Below are positions 10,818-21,452 of a stretch of DNA of 64,000 bases, piece after piece. Every line of letters begins with the position of its first letter. Position 1 is the first letter of the stretch. The stretch lies in NCBI GenBank assembly GCA_047967505.1, contig CM106539.1; one strand, written 5' to 3'. Both the position numbers and the translations under genes were made by a program. The notes under the pieces were generated by a model. It made no database searches, was not told the DNA's origin, and worked only from the letters and a program-made list of their open reading frames with translations. The DNA comes from Dipteris shenzhenensis (Eukaryota > Polypodiophyta > Polypodiopsida > Gleicheniales).

Positions 10818-11571
10818 ATTTGCAGCTACCATATTCTTTTCCATAAAACTTCACGGGGAATAATTGGTGCCATCCAATTCATCCTCTTCTCAATTTTGAT
10901 TCTGCCATTTTCAAAGATGAGCACAAACGGAGGATTACCAAAAAGAGAGCTAGGAACAGTGAGCGAACCAAAAAAAGCGAGCAAGAAAAAGTGAGCAAGC
11001 CAAAAAAAACAATCAAAACAAAAACAATAATAGATTGACAAATCCTTACTTTAGCAACTATCTAAGTTCTTCAAAAGTCCATGAGAGAGTTGGACCTATG
11101 TCATTGCCAAGGCATCATTAGTAAAGACACACCCTATCTTCGCTCACTTTTACTCATTCAATTTTTTGTAATCCTCCATATTCAAGTTCTCTCTCTCCAC
11201 CAACATGAGTGAGATCCCCAATGAAATCTTCCACACAAGTCAAAAGTTTCATAGGACTTCTTGAATGGAATAGTCAACATTATATGCATGTGCAAATGCT
11301 TGGTATTTGAAACTCTATTCACTCTTGGAACAAAACCCATGTTTTTCTTTTGCAAAAAAACCCTCCCTAATGAATCACTCTTACATCCCAGCAATCCAAC
11401 AAAATCTAAAGAGTAAGTACACCCCTTTATTTGAAATGAATTAAATTGGAAAACAAATCAATCTTTGCTTATAGAAATCAATGGTAGAAGCCAAAATAGA
11501 CAACATATTGACATGATCCCTATTAAGTAAACTTTCCTCTAGATCCGATACAAGAAATCGACTAATTGTTT
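10818..11571. other. no gene recognised
   Basis: AT-rich non-coding sequence between the copia LTR and the hairpin MITE. No motif was recognised. Confidence 0.5.
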
Positions 11572-12073
11572 ATTAAATTCACATTTTGATGCATGATTTT
11601 TTAATAAATGGTGCAAAAGGTCATGATAATCATCTAAATCATGCCTTGCCATTCGGTTTGATATGTAACATGACCCCATTTGGATTTTTAAATCAAAAGA
11701 TACAGGACGTCGAAATTCTCATCTTTTCCTGTTTTGGCTCAAAAGATGAAAATTTAGGATGTCTAAATTTTCATCTTTTGGGCCAAAACAGGAAAAGATG
11801 AGAATTTCGATGTCCTGTATCTTTTGATTTAAAAATCCAAATGGGGTCATGTTACATATCAAACCGAATGGCAAGGCATGATTTAGATGATTATCATGAC
11901 CATTTGTATCCCCAAAAGATGAGAATTTCACGTCCTGTATCTTTTGATTTATAAATCCAAATGGGGGGGGGTCATGTTACATATCAAAACGAATGGCAAG
12001 GCATGATTTAGATGATTATCATGACCTTTTACACCATTTAGTAAAAATTCATGCATCAAAATGTGAATTTAAT
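11572..12073. mobile_element. hairpin (foldback) MITE, 502 bp
   Basis: The outer ends are inverted copies: ATTAAATTCACATTTTGATG at the left, and its reverse complement ending GTGAATTTAAT at the right. The left arm (to about 11760) is followed by a near-perfect reverse complement (about 11764-11905), centred in 'GATGAAAATTTAGGATGTC'. A second partial copy of the right arm follows (about 11906-12073). Transcribed RNA would fold into a long hairpin. No transposase is encoded, so it is non-autonomous. Superfamily is not assigned because the flanking duplication is ambiguous (TA-rich). Confidence 0.75.
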
Positions 12074-12366
12074 GAAATTTTTGCCATTTTCTTGTACTAG
12101 ATTTAGACCAAGGTCACTCGTAATAACATGTTATGATCATGTTCGATGTTGAAGTTTTTATTGAACGATGCACTTAAATAATATACTACTTGTTGGTAGC
12201 CAATCTTCAAAATTATGGTGATACTATAAAGCTTTATTAACGATAAGTACATACATATAGTGAGGTTATGTTTTTCTCAAGTGAAGCACTTTAACTATAT
12301 AGTACTTGTTATTGATAGCCAAAGCATTTCTATTTAAGCTCATCTCATAGAATATAGAAAACTATT

Positions 12367-12550
12367 ACTAATGTGTACTTGCAATATTATGTTATAATCA
12401 TGTTCAATGTGGAGGAAGCACTATAAATCTTTATTAATGATGAGTAGAGATTATGTGTACTAATGTGTACTTGCAATATTATGTTATAATCATGTTCAAT
12501 GTTGAGGAAGCACTATAAATCTTTATTAATGATGAGTACATACATACAAT
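12367..12550. repeat. 92-bp tandem duplication
   Basis: Two head-to-tail copies (12367-12458 and 12459-12550) beginning ACTAATGTGTACTTGCAATA and sharing 'CACTATAAATCTTTATTAATG'-like cores. A diverged relative lies at about 12120-12260. The block is AT-rich and non-coding. Confidence 0.7.
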
Positions 12551-12739
12551 GAGATTATGTGTTCATAGCCCAACCATTTCTACTTTGCTCGCTTTTTCTC
12601 GCTCGCTTATTTGGTCCTACTCGCTCGACATCGCTCGCTTGATCGACTACCTCACACAAACGGTCCTCAAAAATTCAAGTGTTGTGAATTATACTACACC
12701 AATAAAAATCATTGTTCCACAACCCAATGCTGGCAAGCA

Positions 12740-13224
12740 CTGAGCTAGGGGAAGGATTCCAAAGGGAGCTTGAAGGAGCTCATTTGAGGTAGAAGACCAT
12801 ATGGATGGAGCATTGTGAAGGCTCACCTTGGGATCCGTGGCTGGATGGTATTTGGACCATAGCCCTCCTCCAACGTTGTGTTTGTCTCAGTTGAGTGTCT
12901 TATTTAGTGCCAAATGTGTCTCTATGGACCATAGAACCTCTATGCCTCTCTAGGCCTTATCATTGCACTCCATTCTATTGCCTAGGCCTAGGATTGTCCC
13001 TATACCCTGACCCTCTAAACTCCCATTGATGCAAGCACTGCCGAGCTCTCCTAGTTTACTATCTCACCATAACCGAACCTCAGGCGTTTGTGGTTATGGC
13101 TTACGTAACATTCCCTTGCCTTAAGAATAGTTTACGTCCTCGAAAACAATACTAGGAAACCTCCTTTGGAGATTGCTTACCCTTTCCCATGTCGAACTCT
13201 CTGTAGGTCTATCTTTCGAATTAA
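12740..13224. other. no gene recognised
   Basis: Non-coding stretch, probably the 3' part (after pol) of the minus-strand gypsy fragment at 13225-13494. No LTR boundary was identified. Confidence 0.35.
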
Positions 13225-13494
13225 CTAGACACTCTTGGTAAACAGTGTGTCTTGTTTTTTTCCTTGTCTATCTAAACTTCTTTCTGGTTCATGTGGTAAA
13301 GTAGCAGGTTCAATGAGTTCAACTATAACTTCATTTCCAATGAGATTATCATCTCCTAACTTTCTTTTTAGCCTACTCACATGAAAAACTGTTAAGGCTA
13401 ATTTGTAAGCAAGTGCTTTGTGACTGGAAGCATCTAATTCTATGTTCTGGGCAAAATCGTGGATCCAAATATTGCAAAGAAACTCTTCTCCCAC
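13225..13494 (-). pseudogene. gypsy integrase C-terminus fragment
   Basis: An 89-residue open frame with 'KLALTVFHVSRLKRKLGDDN' (about 13350-13415). This matches the 'L-P-x-x-x-x-(V/I)HPVFHVS-x-LK' region at the integrase C-terminus of gypsy chromoviruses. Only this segment remains of pol. The primer-site-like motif at 14087 on the same strand suggests a large internal deletion of one element. Confidence 0.6.
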
Positions 13495-13659
13495 CAGAGA
13501 AGAACAAGGCGCAGAGTGTTCAATGAAACATAGGCAAATTTGTTGCTATTGCGACCGGGCTTGAACAAGTTTAAGAGAGGTGAGGAGAAGAAAGCCCATT
13601 ACGTCTCGTCGACCATCCCGAGAGAGAGATAGCGCAAAGAAAATAGCATGAACTAAGGC

Positions 13660-14040
13660 TCCCTCTATGCACGACTTTAGTCTGCAGCAGGTAGCAACAG
13701 CTGTTTAACAGCTAGCACGCCTCAAAAACAGTGCATCCTGCATTAAAATGTATCTGCAGCAGGTCACGACTGTATAAACAGCTCCAAAATGCAGTGGAAC
13801 ATCAGAAAACAGCAGGAATTCTGCTGGAATGACCTCCAACAATAGTGCCTGGCCGGCTGTACAAACAGCTCTGAACAGCTGCATGCACCCCAAAATCTGC
13901 AGAAGAGTTGCTGAAAATGCCTCCAGCAGCAGCACCTGGCTGGTGCAAGGTCTTCTGAGGTTGTAGGCAGCCTATCTGCAAACCCAAGCGGCTGCAGCAG
14001 CCCTGAAACCCAGGTGTTTTTCTGCAACAAAACTCCTCTC
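13660..14040. repeat. CAGCTG/CTGCAG-rich degenerate repeat block
   Basis: Irregular recurrences of CTGCAGCAG, AACAGCTG, CAGCAGCAC and their complements across 380 bp. The spacing is irregular, so this is a decayed minisatellite or repetitive leader rather than a clean tandem array. Confidence 0.45.
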
Positions 14041-14086
14041 CCACGCTAGGAATGGAGTAAGAAGTGTAGGGAAGGGTCACATGTGC

Positions 14087-14098
14087 GCTTTGATACCA
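14087..14098 (-). other. primer-binding site, tRNA-iMet type
   Basis: The minus strand reads TGGTATCAAAGC, one change from the usual TGGTATCAGAGC. It immediately follows a minus-strand LTR end (...GTCTTACA) at 14101, marking a minus-strand LTR element start. Confidence 0.6.
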
Positions 14099-14100
14099 AA

Positions 14101-14345
14101 TGTAAGACATGGAGATGGTGGTGTAAGCAAAAACGTGGAGCTGTGTTAAAATGAAGATGAGATTACAAGGGACTGTCAACATGACAAAACCCTAGGTTAA
14201 CCCACACTAAGGTTAAAACTCACACAAACCTAAACTCAACCACTAACTCTCGTTAGGGGGGAAATCTTAGAAGGCAAAAGTGCCCCTAACCCTGCTAACT
14301 AATTAATACATTTGCCATTTCCTTAAATAGGGCCCCCCAGTGAGA
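14101..14345 (-). repeat. probable 5' LTR (partial), minus strand
   Basis: The segment adjoining the primer site; its + strand begins TGTAAGACATGG. The far boundary is unknown and 14345 is only where the character of the sequence changes (a 'GGCCCCCC' run). Confidence 0.35.
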
Positions 14346-14435
14346 ACAAGCACCTATTAATTAATTGATTGGTGTTGGGGGGAGGGGGAGAGGTTGCATG
14401 GTGGGCCACGTGGCATGTGTGTGGAAGCGTCTAGA

Positions 14436-14727
14436 CTCGCAATGTGCGAGAGACAGAGGATGGCGATCGAGAGCGGCTTTTGAAGGAGATGGAAACACAG
14501 GTTGCGGGTGATGGATTCGTGACGCAGGAGTAAGTGAAACAGGTTGTATTTGCATAGTTTCTATTTTGGTTTCGTATTTGACGATGTTTCCACATTGCAG
14601 GACGAGAAGGACGACTAAAAGGTCTGCGAGGTCGAGGGCGAAGACAACTGGAGATGCCAAGGTTTTTGGGTATGTGCGGTACAGAGCTGATGAGATTCCC
14701 AGATCAGAATTTCCTGTTTCCAAATGA
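14436..14727 (+). CDS. possible terminal two exons of a cellular gene
   Basis: An open segment ending in GGA|GTAAGTG (donor at 14530) is followed by a 71-bp intron with a pyrimidine-rich end ...TTTCCACATTGCAG (to 14600) and an exon (14601-14727). Joining preserves frame: the split codon GA|G gives Glu. The predicted C-terminus is basic ('TRRTTKRSARSRAKTT') followed by 'VFGYVRYRADEIPRSEFPV' and TGA at 14725. Two AATAAA signals follow. Upstream exons were not found; LTR sequence lies to the left, so this may be a transduplicated or truncated gene 3' end. The protein family was not recognised. Confidence 0.4.
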
Positions 14728-14935
14728 GATCCCATTGGCTACAAATTAAAGCGAGAGCCTGTGCAAAAACACCGGCCTGCAGTCCTGATGCAAGTCAATC
14801 TTCGAGCATCGGTTGTCCTCAGTTACCTGAGTTTCTTTCATTGATTACCAGATCAAGGAATGGAATACACATTGCCTGACTCTTGTAATAGCTGTGGATG
14901 GAAACAGGGAAGTCAATAGATCTTGGATGTAATGG

Positions 14936-14972
14936 AATAAAGCTGTTTATGTATCAGATGTAATGGAATAAA
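14936..14972 (+). terminator. duplicated polyadenylation signal
   Basis: AATAAA at 14936-14941 and 14967-14972, each within GATGTAATGGAATAAAGCT, a short duplicated unit. TGTAA plus AATAAA is a typical plant 3' end arrangement. It supports a transcript ending here on the + strand. Confidence 0.5.
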
Positions 14973-15281
14973 GCTTTTTTTTGGCCATATGTTTGTGTCT
15001 CCAAATTTTCGTTGATCAATTACTGGATCAATTAATATAATTGTGTTATCTTAGGTTAATTCTTGATTAATGAGATAATTGGCATCTTTAAGCTTAGGTT
15101 AATTGGTCAATGAATTAATGTGTTTAGTTAATTAGCGCATTGCTATCTGGAAGGTACTACTGCTTTAAATCTTACAATATTTCCAACATATGGAAGGTAC
15201 TACTCCCATCTAGGCTGCATTTCTCTAACATAGCACTTCAGTACATTGAATACCAGCCGATTGTAGATCTCTATCTGTCCA

Positions 15282-15643
15282 TTAAACTAAGGGTAAAACT
15301 GCTGTAAAAATTCTCAACAAAAATTCAGTTGAGTAACAAAGTTTCAAGATAGCTGTCCAAAACTGATTGACGAACATGGAGACTTGATTCAACACTATGG
15401 CCCTAGGAACCCCATACATCAGGTACCAATATTTGATGAACACACAACATGTCTTGAGCATCAATCATGAACATCACTCCAAAAGATGCGGCTAGAAAGA
15501 CTTTTGCTAAATCTTCTCCAAGATGCCCTATATACCTCCGTGCCCACAACCATTGAATCATGAGCTGCATGCAAAAGACCTGACCGGAACTGAGACATGA
15601 CACAAAACCTACCCTTGTAGAAGAACTGCCACTTGTAGAACAA
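15282..15643 (-). pseudogene. gypsy integrase fragment
   Basis: Minus-strand frames give an HHCC-like region ('QFRSGLLHAAHDS', 'DAQDMLCVHQ', about 15640-15440) and a core piece 'YGVPRAIVLNQVSMFVNQFW' (about 15415-15355). The latter matches the G-x-P-x-x-I-x-S-D-x-x-x-x-F motif with the catalytic Asp replaced by Asn. Frames are broken several times. Confidence 0.6.
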
Positions 15644-15651
15644 GGTTATGA

Positions 15652-16559
15652 GTGGAGAGTTTTGTGAGATTGTTTAAAGGCTTACCTTCTAACAGTTACG
15701 AAATCATCTCTTCAAAAGTTTTCACAGATGCAAAAGAAGTTTGGCAGTTGGAAGATAACATGTTCAACATCAATGTCACCAAGGTAGCAATCAACCCAAA
15801 GAAACTCTCTTCTTTGGTATGTTTCTATTCATTGTTCCCAGGTCAAATTCAGTTTAAAGGCTTTACTGAAATTTGAGAAGGCCGTTAAGTTCAAACTTCA
15901 TCCTCACCAGTATATCCAGTTGTGTTTAAAGTATTTATCCAGGGATGACTTGTGGATCAAGTCACAAACCAGACTACTTACTATCAAACTACAAAAGGAA
16001 CATCACGCAGCTAGTCCAAAGGTTTTTGGGTGTCGCAGCATATATCTAGATGAATCCAGGAACATTCCCAATCTCATCCTCTAAAAACACAACATAGTGC
16101 AGTTTCAATCTCACGATAGTCACTCATAAGATTGAAAACCATAGACTCCATCACGCATAGCAGGGACTAGCTACTATGACATCCCCAATGAAGTCATCAG
16201 CGCCCAACAGTGGGTGTAGACCATAGTATAAAAATATGCTCTCACACATACGAATCCACACACCTACACATACTTGAGCATCCATTTATACATAGTCTTC
16301 GTACTGAGTTTCTGTCGGCACTCCGGAGGTGAAGGGCAAACTCAGCCATGACCAGACTACTTACTGTCAAACTACAAAAGGAGCATCACGCAGCTAGTCC
16401 AAAGGTTTTTGGGTGTCGCAGCATACTATAAAATCTTTATTCCAGAATTTTAAATGTTACAAAGGCCACGAAATTCATCAGTGACGGAGTGTGGACCAAA
16501 GGATGTGCATATGCAACGATCACATTGCTAGAAAACATTGTGAATGTTCAACCAAGAGG
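15652..16559 (+). pseudogene. + strand fragment with duplicated RT-thumb segment
   Basis: An unrecognised open frame (15652-15876, 74 residues) is followed by two direct copies of an ~80-bp segment (15967-16045 and 16350-16427). The second reads 'RFLGVAAYYKIFIPEF' (about 16400-16450), the gypsy RT thumb signature (LGxxxYYRRFIPxF). It lies in the opposite orientation to the RNase H/integrase pieces on both sides, so it is an inserted or inverted fragment. Confidence 0.45.
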
Positions 16560-17300
16560 CTAAAAGACAAAGGTACAGTGAGAAGCGAACCTACCAACTA
16601 GTTCGGGCAGTTTCAGTGAAAAGGATGCAGGTGAACTTGAATGTGGTGAAGGGTACCAGAAATCAAGTCTAGTTTCACTTGTAAAAGATGGTATAGTCAC
16701 CGGGCTTGGTCGTACAGGCTTGGTCGTACAACACGATTTTGAACCCATGCTTATGAACTTGATCATCATAGTACTGCTTCCACATATCAAGAAGCATGGA
16801 TTCCTGAACAATGGAGATTGCAGAAACCTACACTTCGTGCTGAGAGCATTAGCTACCACATTCTCTGCTCCTCAGACATACTCAATCACCGAGGGTCTGG
16901 CTCCCTCAAATCACGATCAGACCATTGTGCTGCTGGCACTCCTCGGACATAATCACCAAGGATCTGGCTCCATCGAATCATGATCAGACCATTGTGCTGC
17001 TGGCATGGTTTGCAACCCTAATGGTTGGTCTAAACAGTAAACTCCTGCCCAAATAAAAAGTGATTCCATGCTTTGAGGGCCTGGATAACTGTGAGGCGCT
17101 CATATACCTTAACTAAATATTGGATCTCAGCTGGGATCACTAAGCCTCAACTACTGCCTAGTAAAGAGCACATAGCCAAGGGTGTTATAACTTGAGGAGC
17201 TTTGTTCCACTCAGGACCCGTGTTGCTAACCTAGACAGTCACAGGAAATTTTTCATCCGAGAAAAGCGCATGTCTACGACTGGTGGGTGCATTTAATGAA
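16560..17300 (-). pseudogene. gypsy RNase H fragment
   Basis: Minus-strand frames include 'HGITFYLGRSLLFRPT' (about 17070-17020), 'PAAQWSD' (twice, about 17000 and 16930) and 'VVANALSTKCRF' (about 16860), the end of the RNase H domain. A 60-bp segment is duplicated in tandem (about 16875-16938 and 16946-17004), which duplicates the PAAQWSD region. Related to E1 by these shared strings. Confidence 0.55.
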
Positions 17301-18090
17301 TCAAAAAGTCCATATGCCATTAAACGGATAAGATGCAGGCATCTTGGGGGCGAATAGTCGGTTTTAGAACAAATATGCTACACAGAATAATAGGCATCCT
17401 CAAGTCAAACATGCAGAATAGCCAAAGCTTTTCAATTCTAAGCTGAAGTGAAATTGCAATATTAGCCTTAAAGCAGACCTCTGACAGCACTCCGCCCCAT
17501 CCTGATTTTAAAAAACGGGGATAAAATTTAGCACCAAAAACATCATTAGTCCTTAAAGAGCAGAGGATGACTAAAGCTAGACCCCTGAAAAGATGCAGGC
17601 ATAGAAATGACTGTCCTTATATGGCATCCTCTAATCCAACCACCATGATGAAAATTTCACAAAAACTGCAATATCATCCTTAAGGTAGAAAAAACTCTCT
17701 CCCACGCTGTTATTAAAGAAACTAGGGGAAAGAATATTGGTCCTGGCAACTCTTTCATTGCTTCTAACTTCATGCTCTCGAGTAGCCCTTACAAGGCTGT
17801 ATCCATATACTGAGTGTTATTTCCTCAGGTGCTGCAGCTGGTCATCTTCCATGACTATTAATTCTCCACACTATTTAGTCTCTTTGAATCTTTTTCTCTA
17901 GTGTGATATTTATCAATGTCATGGGGACATACTTTGCTCAACTTAACTTTATTCCTATTTGTTTTGTGTGTTTGTTTTGGCCCATGGAAGCTGATTAACA
18001 TATTTTTTCCCATGGGTTAATTTATTTTATGCATAGGTTAATCTTTTAAGCCTATGTCTAAGAGGGGAGCACATTATATGTGAAATTCAA
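17301..18090. other. no gene recognised
   Basis: Non-coding, AT-rich. The part next to 18095 (about 17900-18090) may be the body of the SINE described next. Confidence 0.45.
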
Positions 18091-18092
18091 GA

Positions 18093-18150
18093 AGGGATTA
18101 GAACCCATAATCTTGTGTTCCACATGCGTGAGCTTTACCACTAAGCCATA
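18093..18150 (-). mobile_element. tRNA-derived SINE head (pol III A and B boxes)
   Basis: The minus strand carries TGGCTTAGTGGTAAAG (18148-18133), an excellent A box (TRGCNNAGYNGG), and GGTTCTAATCC (18105-18095), a near-perfect B box (GGTTCRANTCC). The spacing is normal for a tRNA gene. The acceptor stem does not pair, so this is not a working tRNA but a tRNA-derived SINE or tRNA pseudogene. The SINE body would extend towards 17900. Confidence 0.6.
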
Positions 18151-18438
18151 GAGTAGTATAATAACTCTAAAGATAAGTATAATATTATAAATGGTCCCTC
18201 CTCCCCGTCCCCCTCCCCTTTGTCATGTCCACCCCAATCTCACCTCTTTAATGTCCCCTACCGAATTGAAACGCCTTCCCTTCCCCTTTATCCCTTAGTT
18301 TTACCATGGCCTTGCACTCTTCCTTTTCACCCCTCTTCTTTTCTCCACAACTTATGGGAATTTCCCTGGTTTTTCAATGTCAGGGGGGACATATTAGCAA
18401 TGATCTGTTTTTACAATAGATCACTTGGCACTCTGCAG

Positions 18439-18607
18439 GTTGTCTTAGTTGTGACCATGCACGATGAAAAGAAATTCAATCCAATCGATGCTAACGCCCT
18501 CAGTTTATGTCTATGCTAGCATGTGGAAAACTTATAACCAACCCATCTTCGAGATCCTCAAAACTGCCAATAGGAAAGCCTTGACAAGCTTTCAGACATT
18601 CCTCAAG
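18439..18607 (+). pseudogene. broken coding fragment, possible pseudo-exon
   Basis: After an acceptor-like ...CACTCTGCAG, the frame reads 'VVTMHDEKKFNPIDANALS'. A 1-2 base shift near 18505 moves the reading to 'MWKTYNQPIFEILKTANRKA' and 'LTSFQTFLKVG', ending near a donor-like AAG|GTTGGG. The amino-acid composition looks like a real protein rather than noise, but the family was not recognised. It overlaps no TE motif. Confidence 0.35.
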
Positions 18608-18701
18608 GTTGGGGAATAATTTCATTTCAAAATTCCTACTACGTAACAGCAGTTAGAAAGAGTACGATTGCATGGAGTTCCCGTGCAAAGTAAATGCTCA
18701 C

Positions 18702-19730
18702 CTGGAGAAGGGCGACCTGGCCTCCAGTGTCTCCTTCTTGCATATCGCTAGAGAATCTTAGTTCTGCTATGCGCATCAAATCGTGATTTGAAATGTTACA
18801 AAAGCTCTGGCTTGTAGCTAGAGCACGTGATAGCCTCCTCCAATCTTCTCCATCGGAGTCCCTGGGCGCTTGCGTTTCTGCCTCTGAATGTGGCTCTTGC
18901 AATTGCCTCCCTGATGTCTTTCTGTCACCTTGACTAGTAGAATTGTCCGTAGGTGTCCACGGTCTGTCTTCGAAAGATTGCGCCGAGGTCGAAGGTGGAA
19001 GAACATTAACGCGTCGAACTCTTTCATCGTGGTGATGAGCAGCACTTTGTAAGTGAGAAGAATACTCAGAAGTGAGGGCCGATGCGTCATCGGCTTTCCT
19101 ATTTACGGGAAAACTGCGGCTGCTACCGTCGAGGCGGAGTTTGACGTTAGCGAAAACTCTGCCTTCATCCTGACCATCAGGCTTGCGTTCGGGACCAAGG
19201 GTGGGAGGCCTCTCCGGCTTCTCCACCTGTTTTGCTTCCGCTACGTATCCAAATGCTCCGGTTCCCAATTTCTCTGATTCTCCGCCAAATTCTTGCCTAA
19301 TCGCACGTCTACAGGGAGCTCGTTTGCCCAAGATCCTAGCAGGAGGACGCTCAAGCTCCTTGAATAAGCGCGTAAAGGACCAATCCGCGTCTCCGTCAGG
19401 GAAGCCGAGAATGCAAAGAGGAGCCGTTAGAGCAATGGAAGCTCCATTGCCCAGCATTATGAACTGAAGTGCACGAAATTCTCCGATCTCATGGTGACGA
19501 CAGAGAGAGCTCAAAGGTAGGGACGGTAGCAAAAGCTCGGGTGGAGAAGATGATCGACAATGAAGACATATAACAATGAAGGATGGTACAGCTAGTTTAC
19601 GAGTCAAACACTTGCACGTGGCAAACCGGTAAGCAATTGGTTTGCCACTATCGCTCGGGATTGTCCTCACAGTATCTGGCACACGTACTTGGTGGTTATG
19701 GGTAGTATTTGCACCTCCCACCACACACAC
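18702..19730 (-). CDS. unrecognised protein, probable first exon with splice donor
   Basis: The longest TE-unrelated frame in the window (363 residues if read to the stop at 18639). It probably ends as an exon at CAG|GTGAGC (donor at 18701), because the tail beyond that point is low quality. The N-terminal 90 residues are basic and Cys/Ser-rich and may be 5' UTR; a better start is the ATG at 19457 ('MLGNGASIALTA'). Residues after that are hydrophobic ('PLCILGFPDGD'), then Lys/Arg/Glu-rich with a 'GESEKLGTGAFGYVAEAKQ' stretch, then a long polar, disordered-looking Ser/Pro/Asp-rich region ('QAPRDSDGEDWRRL'). No TE domain is visible. No downstream exon was found before TE sequence at about 17.3 kb. 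Function unknown. Confidence 0.45.
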
Positions 19731-21222
19731 GTTCCTCTAGCCTTTTTCCACGCAGCTCGATGCTATGCACAGCAAGTAGGTGGCCGGAGCGGCAACAATC
19801 GACATTCGTTTGCCATTCGCACAGGGAGTGGTTGTTGCAGGCTGATAGGTCGGGCACATGTCTCTGTTCCGATTGCATTACTTCTAGACATTTCCTGCCA
19901 GGTGTAATCAGAACTAGGGGCACATGTCGGCCTGACGCTCACCGGACCCTATCGGAGTTATGGGCACATGTTAGGATTGAAAATTGATAGGTGAGAAAAG
20001 CTTTCCTATTGGATATCACCCTCCTACTAAACCTTACTTGCCTGTGTAGTCCGATTGCATGGGCATCCGATTGCCTTCTAACAAGATATCTGCTTGCCTT
20101 CATTGCCTAAACCATGCCAAAAAAGCTACATGTGCTCAAGGTGAGAGGTTTGTCGCAGAGAGAGGCTGCAAGGAGAGGTTGTATGTCGCAGGGAAGAGTT
20201 GCAGGGAGAGGTTGCAGACAGCAACAGATTGCTAGCTAGAGATCCAACACCGGTGGCCAAACAACGCGCACCCAAATGCGCTCAAGGCCACCATCCCCCC
20301 TCAATTAAAATTCGTGTGAATTGAATAAATGTCCACAGCACACAAACAAGCGCATTTGGCCTGCACAAAAACAGGACCTTGGAAGTTACAGGTCTCCATG
20401 GTGACATGCATGATTCAACAATCTTGAATGGCAACGATGACAAGCATGTCACAACAATAGTAGCATATTGAGTGTTTGACAATCCTTAGATCACGGCCAC
20501 ATGCATGGCTATTTGGAGGTGATGTATCGGCATGCTCTTGTTGCATGTGCCTTTGTTTGATGGGTACGATACTTTGCACACACCTTAAAGCGGTGTGGAG
20601 GTTTAAATCACATGCATTTAGGAATGGAGATAGATGGCTCATCACATCAGAGGCGAGCCACTAAAATCAAAGGGTCCAAAACCGCCCCTCCCTTCCACCT
20701 CTATTGTTTCATTTGCTCAGATTGGACTTTTGCATATATCATTAAGGTGGAGCATGCACAAAGTGAGAGTTGTCGTCCTCTCCTACTCTCTCCAAAATTT
20801 AGTTGTCCCCTCTGACCCATCTTTGCCTACTCCCTGTTCAGATGCTCTAGGAGCATGTGGCCAAGGAACGCGTCCAACAAAAGGGGGTGTGCCGTTGATC
20901 ACAGAGGTGGCACCTCCAACTAGACATTGCATGTGGCAGCACTCTTCCTTGAGAGATCTATTTCGAGCATTAATCTCTTTTAAACAAAGAGTGAGGATCG
21001 TTTTTTGCAGGAACCAACCGTGGTAGCAACATCATTAGTAGGTTGCTTTTGGATCATGGGTTTGTTGACTAGTGTATGGCATTATGTGCTTCTTTGGTTC
21101 ATCTTGATTCATGGGTTTGTTGACTAGTGTATGGCATTCTTTTGGCAATGGTTTTGAGTTTGTGTTGAGTTTGTTGCACATTTTTCCCCTTGGGTGCCAA
21201 CTCAATATGTAATATGTTACTA
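19731..21222. other. no gene recognised
   Basis: Upstream flank of the candidate exon. Contains only short ORFs and a 28-bp direct repeat (about 21057-21085 and 21113-21141, 'GGGTTTGTTGACTAGTGTAT'). Confidence 0.5.
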
Positions 21223-21452
21223 CCCTCGTCCAAAATCCAGGGTATGGGGGGACAAGATCCATATATAATATGCATGGATTTGTTTTAAAAAATTCAAATA
21301 TGCAAGGAAAAAAATGAAAATTTCATGTCCCCCGTCCTACAAAATATAAGTTATATACCCCGAAAAATAGGCAAGATTTTTAAGATTTGTACATATTTTT
21401 CATAATATGTGAGGCCCAAGGGGGAGGGGGGGGTCTTTTGGATGAGGGGGGG
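21223..21452. mobile_element. Stowaway-like MITE, 230 bp
   Basis: Flanked by TA at 21221-21222 and 21453-21454. The left end is CCCTCGTCCAAAA; the reverse complement of the right end is CCCCCCCTCATCCAAAA, matching the CTCCNTCCGTCC-x-AAAAT style of plant Stowaway elements. The interior contains 'CCCCGTCCTACAAAATATAAG', also Stowaway-like. No coding capacity. Confidence 0.5.

Noticed and set aside
11586-11931. Two 70-codon near-identical peptides on opposite strands
   Set aside because: They are the two arms of the hairpin MITE read in opposite directions, not genes.
18093-18150. Functional tRNA gene
   Set aside because: A and B boxes are good but no acceptor stem pairing is visible; called SINE head or tRNA relic instead.
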